This document shows positions 6,552-11,499 of a DNA stretch of 11,499 nt, piece by piece; position 1 is the first letter of the stretch; each line of letters starts with the position of its first letter. Position numbers and translations under genes: made by a program. Source of the DNA: Streptomyces sp. MUM 178J (lineage in GTDB: Bacteria > Actinomycetota > Actinomycetes > Streptomycetales > Streptomycetaceae); contig NZ_JADWYQ010000085.1 of NCBI RefSeq assembly GCF_022414575.1, positions 1-11,499 on the forward strand. The letters are read 5' to 3'. The notes below the pieces were generated by a model. That model was not told the DNA's origin. It was given only the letters and a program-made list of their open reading frames with translations, and searched no databases.

Positions 6552-7430
6552 GTGTCGCGGCCCGGCGCGGCGCTCGTCGTCCTGCTGGCCGCCGCCCTCG
6601 GCTCCGGCTGCGGGGTAGCAGACGGCGACGCTTCCCCGCCCGCCGCCGGCCAGGACGCGCAGCAGGGTGCAGCCGGCGCCCTCACCGCGTATGTCGAGCG
6701 GGTGAAGAAGGAGCACGCCGCCCGCGTCGCCGCGGCCCGCAGGTGGGGCCTGAAGCAGACGCCGCTCACCGCGCCCTCGCCCCCCGCGGCCAAGCCGGAG
6801 ATCGCCACGCGCAAAGGGTTCGAGGTCGCGGGCGGGGCCTCGCTGCCGCCGGTCTTCACCACGGTGCCGGTGAAGGAGAAGGTCGTCTTCCTGACCATCG
6901 ACGACGGCATGGAGAAGGACCCGGATCTGCTGCGGATGATGTCCGAGCTGCGGATCCCGTACAGCGCCTTCCTCAGCGACTATCTGATCGAGGACGACTA
7001 CGGCTACTTCAAGCGGATGCAGGACCGCGGGGTCGCCCTGCACAACCACACGCTGAACCACCGCTATCTGCCCGCCCTGTCGTACGCCGAGCAGAAGCGG
7101 GAGATCTGCGGTCAGCAGGACAAGCTGGAGAAGCGCTACGGCGCCCGGCCCCGGCTGTTCCGGCCGCCGTACGGCAACTACAACAAGGACACGCTGCGCG
7201 CCGCCCAGTCGTGCGGGATCAAGGCGGTGCCCCTCTGGGCGGCCGAGGGGTTCCCCGACCGGATGGAGTGGCGGGAGTGGGACCGGGATCTGCACCCGGG
7301 CGACATCATCCTCACGCACTTCCGGGGTCGGGGGGATTGGAAGGGCACGATGCCGGACATGATCCGTCGGGTGATGAACACGGTGACGGCGAAGGGCTAC
7401 GCCGTCGCCAGGCTGGAGGACTACATCTGA
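6552..7430 (+). CDS. Probable lipoprotein polysaccharide deacetylase (NodB domain)
   Basis: NodB-fold enzymes of carbohydrate-esterase family 4 remove N- or O-acetyl groups from cell-wall or other polysaccharides outside the cell, using a metal. From GTG 6552 the product has 292 residues. A hydrophobic stretch (about 6-17) ends at Cys20 in LGSGC, a probable but atypical lipobox (Gly at -3). A linker (about 21-105) includes a charged helix. The NodB motifs follow: TIDDG (115-119, Asp117/Asp118), HTLNH (166-170, metal ligands), RPPYG (204-208), LWAAEGFPDRMEW near 228-240 and LTHF (254-257, His256). All catalytic positions look intact. AAGGGGGGAG (6541-6550) lies directly upstream. A longer start at 6498 or 6453 would run across the promoter. 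The specific substrate is unknown. Confidence 0.9.
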   Translation: MSRPGAALVVLLAAALGSGCGVADGDASPPAAGQDAQQGAAGALTAYVERVKKEHAARVAAARRWGLKQTPLTAPSPPAAKPEIATRKGFEVAGGASLPPVFTTVPVKEKVVFLTIDDGMEKDPDLLRMMSELRIPYSAFLSDYLIEDDYGYFKRMQDRGVALHNHTLNHRYLPALSYAEQKREICGQQDKLEKRYGARPRLFRPPYGNYNKDTLRAAQSCGIKAVPLWAAEGFPDRMEWREWDRDLHPGDIILTHFRGRGDWKGTMPDMIRRVMNTVTAKGYAVARLEDYI

Positions 7431-7486
7431 GCCGCCTCCGGGTGCCTCTGAGTCTGCGCCTGCGCCCGGTCAGAGCAGTGGGAACG

Positions 7487-7510
7487 CCGCCGGGTGCCGC
7501 TGCCCGGCGG
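7487..7510 (+). terminator. Hairpin terminator after the deacetylase gene
   Basis: CCGCCGGG (7487-7494) and CCCGGCGG (7503-7510) form a perfect eight-base-pair GC stem with an eight-base loop, 56 bases after the deacetylase stop and before the groES promoter. It has no T run, as is usual for terminators in high-GC actinobacteria. Confidence 0.55.
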
Positions 7511-7511
7511 G

Positions 7512-7548
7512 CCGCACGGCCGACGGCCTTCGGACACCGCACGGCCGA
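7512..7548 (+). repeat. Pair of 12-base direct repeats upstream of the groES operators
   Basis: CCGCACGGCCGA occurs exactly at 7512-7523 and 7537-7548, 25 bases apart start to start, ending 13 bases before the first CIRCE element. It could be a binding site or chance in GC-rich DNA. I know of no factor with this site. Confidence 0.35.
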
Positions 7549-7561
7549 AACGGGTGCTCTA

Positions 7562-7588
7562 CTGGCACTCCGCTTGACCGAGTGCTAA
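7562..7588 (+). promoter_or_regulatory. CIRCE operator 1 (HrcA binding site)
   Basis: CTGGCACTC (7562-7570), nine bases, then GAGTGCTAA (7580-7588) matches the CIRCE consensus TTAGCACTC-N9-GAGTGCTAA, with the right arm perfect and two changes in the left arm. HrcA represses heat-shock operons by binding CIRCE; no hrcA is in the window. The nine-base spacer contains the -35 box. Confidence 0.93.
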
Positions 7589-7603
7589 TCGCGGTCATAG
7601 TCT
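7574..7603 (+). promoter_or_regulatory. groES-groEL1 promoter
   Basis: TTGACC (7574-7579) is a good -35 box located inside the first CIRCE spacer. The -10 box is TAGTCT (7598-7603, spacer 18) or the overlapping CATAGT (7596-7601, spacer 16). The transcript would begin around 7609-7612, inside the second CIRCE element, so HrcA bound at either site would block polymerase. Confidence 0.75.
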
Positions 7604-7608
7604 CGGCT

Positions 7609-7635
7609 CTGGCACTCCCCACAGGAGAGTGCCAG
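7609..7635 (+). promoter_or_regulatory. CIRCE operator 2 (HrcA binding site)
   Basis: CTGGCACTC (7609-7617), nine bases, then GAGTGCCAG (7627-7635) is a perfect nine-base inverted repeat of CIRCE type. It lies at the predicted transcription start, 101 bases before the groES start codon, so it would also form a hairpin at the 5' end of the mRNA. Confidence 0.95.
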
Positions 7636-7736
7636 ACACAGCGACGGGCAGGTCCGGCACCCGCGACGACGGATCCACCTGGTCGCCACCTCAGATCAGT
7701 TAACCCCGTGAGATCTCCGAAGGGGGAGGTCGGATC

Positions 7737-8045
7737 GTGACGACCACCAGCTCCAAGGTTGCCATCAAGCCGCTCGAGGACCGTATCGTGGTCCAGCCGC
7801 TCGACGCCGAGCAGACCACGGCCTCTGGCCTGGTCATCCCGGACACTGCCAAGGAGAAGCCCCAGGAGGGCGCTGTCCTGGCCGTGGGCCCGGGCCGTTT
7901 CGAGAACGGCGAGCGCCTGCCGCTCGACGTCAAGGTCGGCGACGTCGTGCTCTACAGCAAGTACGGCGGCACCGAGGTGAAGTACAACGGCGACGAGTAC
8001 CTCGTCCTCTCTGCTCGCGACGTGCTCGCGATCATCGAGAAGTAA
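7737..8045 (+). CDS. groES: Co-chaperonin GroES (Cpn10)
   Basis: GroES forms the heptameric lid of the cytoplasmic GroEL folding chamber. The 102-residue product is full length. [20 protein letters not shown] at the N-terminus, the mobile loop around 24-36 ending in [19 protein letters not shown] and [25 protein letters not shown] are all classical. The GTG start follows GGAGG (7725-7729) with a seven-base spacer. It is the first gene of a heat-inducible operon under two CIRCE sites, with groEL1 100 bases downstream. TAA is used as stop. Confidence 0.98.
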   Translation: MTTTSSKVAIKPLEDRIVVQPLDAEQTTASGLVIPDTAKEKPQEGAVLAVGPGRFENGERLPLDVKVGDVVLYSKYGGTEVKYNGDEYLVLSARDVLAIIEK

Positions 8046-8066
8046 TTCACCCGGCATTGCCGTGAT

Positions 8067-8118
8067 CTGCGCCCCTGGCCCCCCGCGTACGTATGTAAGC
8101 CGGGCGCCGGGGGCGCAG
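8067..8118 (+). promoter_or_regulatory. Intercistronic hairpin between groES and groEL1
   Basis: CTGCGCCCCTGGC (8067-8079) and GCCGGGGGCGCAG (8106-8118) pair over 13 bases with one G-U, enclosing a 26-base loop. It lies between the groES stop and the groEL1 ribosome binding site. It could attenuate or process the mRNA and so set the GroES:GroEL1 ratio. Post-transcriptional control of groEL1 has been reported in Streptomyces albus, as I recall, but whether this element is involved is unknown. Confidence 0.55.
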
Positions 8119-8136
8119 TTCCATTGAGAGGACTGA

Positions 8137-9774
<1,638 letters not shown>

Positions 9775-9844
9775 CGCGCTTCCGACGCGAGCTTGCGGCA
9801 CACGCCTGTGAGTCCGCGCTTGTGAGGCACGTCGCGCACGCAGA

Positions 9845-9882
9845 TGAGGCCCGGCACCCCGCTTACGGGGCGCCGGGCCTCA
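9845..9882 (+). terminator. Strong hairpin terminator of the groES-groEL1 operon
   Basis: TGAGGCCCGGC (9845-9855) pairs perfectly with GCCGGGCCTCA (9872-9882). The stem continues through one A-C mismatch into CCCCG/CGGGG with a CTTA loop. A pyrimidine stretch CTTTCCTCTCC follows, and the hairpin begins 70 bases after the groEL1 stop. Confidence 0.87.
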
Positions 9883-10085
9883 CGGCTTTCCTCTCCGTCC
9901 TCCGCTGCGCAGCAGCTCCATCACCCGGCCGGACGTCACCGCCGCGTGCAGCGTGCGGCTGGACCCGCGCACACGGGGAGGCAGCCGCCGATGAACTGCT
10001 GCTTTCCGTTGGCCGGACGGCGTCCGCCACACACTGACCCTGCCCGCCGGCCGCCCTGCCCTGGACGGCGACGCGGCCGACATCG
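9883..10085. other. Intergenic region with no supported gene
   Basis: This is the rest of the 311-base gap between groEL1 and the convergent dehydrogenase gene. A small plus-strand frame starting ATG at 9990, with a GGGGAGG-like site upstream, exists, but its third positions are not GC-rich as in the neighbouring genes and it runs into the antisense of the dehydrogenase, so I do not call it. No tRNA, other RNA or mobile element is seen. Confidence 0.6.
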
Positions 10086-10859
10086 CTACCGAGGCCCGTA
10101 CTTGCGGCCTGTCCTGGAGGTGATCCCGCCGAGCAGCGCGCGCGGCGTCAGCTTCACCACCCCCATCAGCGCCTTGTAGCGCGGGTCCGGCACCGACAGC
10201 GTCTTGCCGCGCGCCAGGTCCGCCAGCGCCTCCTCTGCCAGCTTGTCCGCGTCCAGCCACATCCACCCCGGGACGTTGTCCATTCCCATCCCGGCCCGCT
10301 GGTGGAACTCGGTCCGCACAAGTCCGGGGCAGAGCGCCATCAGCCGCACCCCGGAGCCGGCCAAGTCCCGTGCCGCGCCCTGGGTGAACTGCACCACCCA
10401 TGCCTTGGACGCGCCATAGGTGCCGCGCGGCACGAAGGCGGCGACCGAGGCCACATTGACCACCCCGCCCCGGCCGCGCTCCCGCATCGACTCGGCCGCG
10501 GCCGAGGTCAGCCGCAGCACCGCCTCGCAGTGCACCTTCAGCATCGTCAGCTCATCGGCCATGGGCACCTCGAGGTAGCGCCCCTTGTTGCCGAAGCCAG
10601 CGTTGTTGACGAGCAGATCGACCGGCTCCCTGCGGTCCACGAGCCTGCGCTCGACTGCCGCGATGCCCTCCTCCGTCGCCAGATCGGCCGTCAGCACCTC
10701 CGCCTCGATGCCATGCCGGTCGTGCAACTCCGTGGCCTGTCGCTGGAGGCGCTCTGTGTCCCGGGCCACCAGCACCAGGTTGTGGCCCTGCGACCCGAGC
10801 CGCCGGGCGAACGCGGCGCCGATCCCCGCGGTCGCTCCCGTAATCAGTGCAGTCGTCAT
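10086..10859 (-). CDS. Short-chain dehydrogenase/reductase (SDR family)
   Basis: This is an NAD(P)-dependent oxidoreductase of unknown substrate, 257 residues. TGATAGIG (7-14) is the dinucleotide-binding Gly-rich loop. VARD with Arg33 at the second strand end suggests a preference for NADPH. NNAG (85-88), Ser138, Tyr148 and Lys152 (YGASK) give the catalytic triad, and CPGL (177-180) follows. At the usual catalytic Asn position the sequence reads LKVHCEA, so His110 replaces Asn. The C-terminus is basic (TSRTGRKYGPR). I chose the ATG of MTTALITGA; a start 39 bases upstream adds residues not typical of SDRs and would overlap the oxidase gene. There is no Shine-Dalgarno. It lies 10 bases downstream of the multicopper oxidase gene on the same strand, so the two are probably cotranscribed. 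Confidence 0.92.
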   Translation of the reverse strand: MTTALITGATAGIGAAFARRLGSQGHNLVLVARDTERLQRQATELHDRHGIEAEVLTADLATEEGIAAVERRLVDRREPVDLLVNNAGFGNKGRYLEVPMADELTMLKVHCEAVLRLTSAAAESMRERGRGGVVNVASVAAFVPRGTYGASKAWVVQFTQGAARDLAGSGVRLMALCPGLVRTEFHQRAGMGMDNVPGWMWLDADKLAEEALADLARGKTLSVPDPRYKALMGVVKLTPRALLGGITSRTGRKYGPR

Positions 10860-10866
10860 AGGCGGC

Positions 10867-10872
10867 ACGTTA
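10867..10872 (-). promoter_or_regulatory. Possible -10 box for a leaderless dehydrogenase transcript
   Basis: On the minus strand TAACGT ends seven bases before the dehydrogenase ATG and includes the TAA stop of the oxidase gene. The spacing fits a leaderless mRNA and would explain the missing ribosome binding site. No convincing -35 box is found, so support is weak. Confidence 0.28.
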
Positions 10873-11499
10873 GTGCCCCAGGTGACCGTCCGGGACATGG
10901 ACCCGGCCCGCCTTCTGACCCTTGTCGACCACCACGAACTGGCCCATCATCCCCAGGTCCTCGTGGTACAGCAGATGGCAGTGGTACATATACGGAACGT
11001 CTGGATCCGAGGGTCCGTCGAACCGCACCGCCAGCTTCACGGTCGTACGGCCGGGGACAAAGACCGTGTCCTTCGCGCCCCGCAGCTCCGCCGGTGGACG
11101 CTCGCCGTCCACCTCCAGAACCCGGAACTGCACATCGTGCACATGGAAGTTGTGCGGAGTGCCGTGCTCGTTGCGCACCGTCCAGATCTCCGTTTCACCA
11201 CGCGTGACCGTCTCGTCGATCCGGGCCATGTCCATCTTCCTGCCGTTGATGCCCGACGTCCGCAGCCCGAAGAACCGCCCGCGGACCGCGTCGGAGGCAT
11301 CCGGCAACTCCAGCTCACCCAGCCGGTCCGGGACTTGGGGTGAGGGACGCAGTTCCCGGTGTGCCCTCAGCTGGAGTACGTCGAAGGTGTCGTCGCCCCC
11401 GTTGAACCGCTTCTGCCAGCCCTCTCCCAGATCCCGCGGCGGGAAGCTGCGCAGCACCGTCTTCTCGCCCGGCTCCATCCGCACGACGATCTCGGCGCG
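10870..11499 (-). CDS. Multicopper oxidase, C-terminal part (5' end outside the window)
   Basis: These 209 codons form the last third of a laccase-like multicopper oxidase, which couples one-electron oxidation of substrates to four-electron reduction of oxygen to water. The frame is open across the right edge, which reads RAEIVVRMEPGEK, normal internal sequence for the family. The C-terminal cupredoxin domain carries the HNFHVH copper cluster motif and HCHLLYHEDLGMM, which supplies type 3 ligands, the Cys-His bridge and the type 1 His and Met ligands. All visible ligands are present, so it should be active. The FNGGDDTFDVLQLRA segment is like CotA and bilirubin oxidase types. The N-terminal ligands and any Tat signal lie outside. 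It is followed 10 bases later by the dehydrogenase gene. Confidence 0.95.
   Translation of the reverse strand, partial: RAEIVVRMEPGEKTVLRSFPPRDLGEGWQKRFNGGDDTFDVLQLRAHRELRPSPQVPDRLGELELPDASDAVRGRFFGLRTSGINGRKMDMARIDETVTRGETEIWTVRNEHGTPHNFHVHDVQFRVLEVDGERPPAELRGAKDTVFVPGRTTVKLAVRFDGPSDPDVPYMYHCHLLYHEDLGMMGQFVVVDKGQKAGRVHVPDGHLGH

Noticed and set aside
9990..10179. Small plus-strand ORF after groEL1
   Set aside because: Its third codon positions are not GC-biased like the other genes, and its end overlaps the dehydrogenase in antisense.
10860..10898. Extended N-terminus (13 residues) for the dehydrogenase
   Set aside because: SDRs begin immediately before the TGxxxGIG strand, as at ATG 10859; the extension overlaps the oxidase gene and has no good ribosome binding site.

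Overview
The window looks like chromosomal core DNA from a Streptomyces or close relative. Base composition is very high GC with G/C at most third codon positions, GTG starts are frequent, and genes overlap by 4-8 bases. The groES-groEL1 operon carries two CIRCE operators, and an ECF42-type sigma factor is paired with a DGPF/YCII protein. Every assignment comes from reading the sequence; no database search was run.

Layout. (1) 1-510, minus strand: a membrane-anchored or secreted protein that looks like a YkuD (L,D-transpeptidase) domain without its catalytic Cys/His signature; it runs off the left edge. (2) 631-3149, plus: a tightly overlapping operon, tsaB-rimI-tsaD plus a 91-residue protein of unknown function. 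TsaB and TsaD make the tRNA t6A modification and RimI is an N-acetyltransferase. The first gene appears to be leaderless. (3) 3168-4913, plus: a YCII/DGPF protein and an ECF42-like sigma factor with a DUF6596/TPR extension, preceded by a TGTCGA-N17-CGAC element that fits an autoregulated ECF42 promoter. (4) 4914-5055: a convergent gap with hairpins and a Streptomyces-type dispersed intergenic repeat. (5) 5056-6396, minus: a THUMP-like SAM-dependent methyltransferase. Divergent from it at 6552-7430 is a probable lipoprotein polysaccharide deacetylase, transcribed from an AT-rich promoter island. (6) 7562-9774, plus: the HrcA/CIRCE-controlled groES-groEL1 operon, with an intercistronic hairpin and a strong terminator after groEL1. 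(7) 10086-11499, minus: a multicopper oxidase (3' part only) followed 10 bases later by a short-chain dehydrogenase.

Functionally this is mostly housekeeping: tRNA modification, protein acetylation and folding, joined to envelope or stress genes and one sigma-factor regulatory module. I do not see a clearly new multi-gene system. The features most worth a second look are the predicted ECF42 promoter and its structured leader, the strictly alternating His tails on TsaD and GroEL1, the apparently inactive YkuD-like protein, and the small gene translationally coupled to tsaD.
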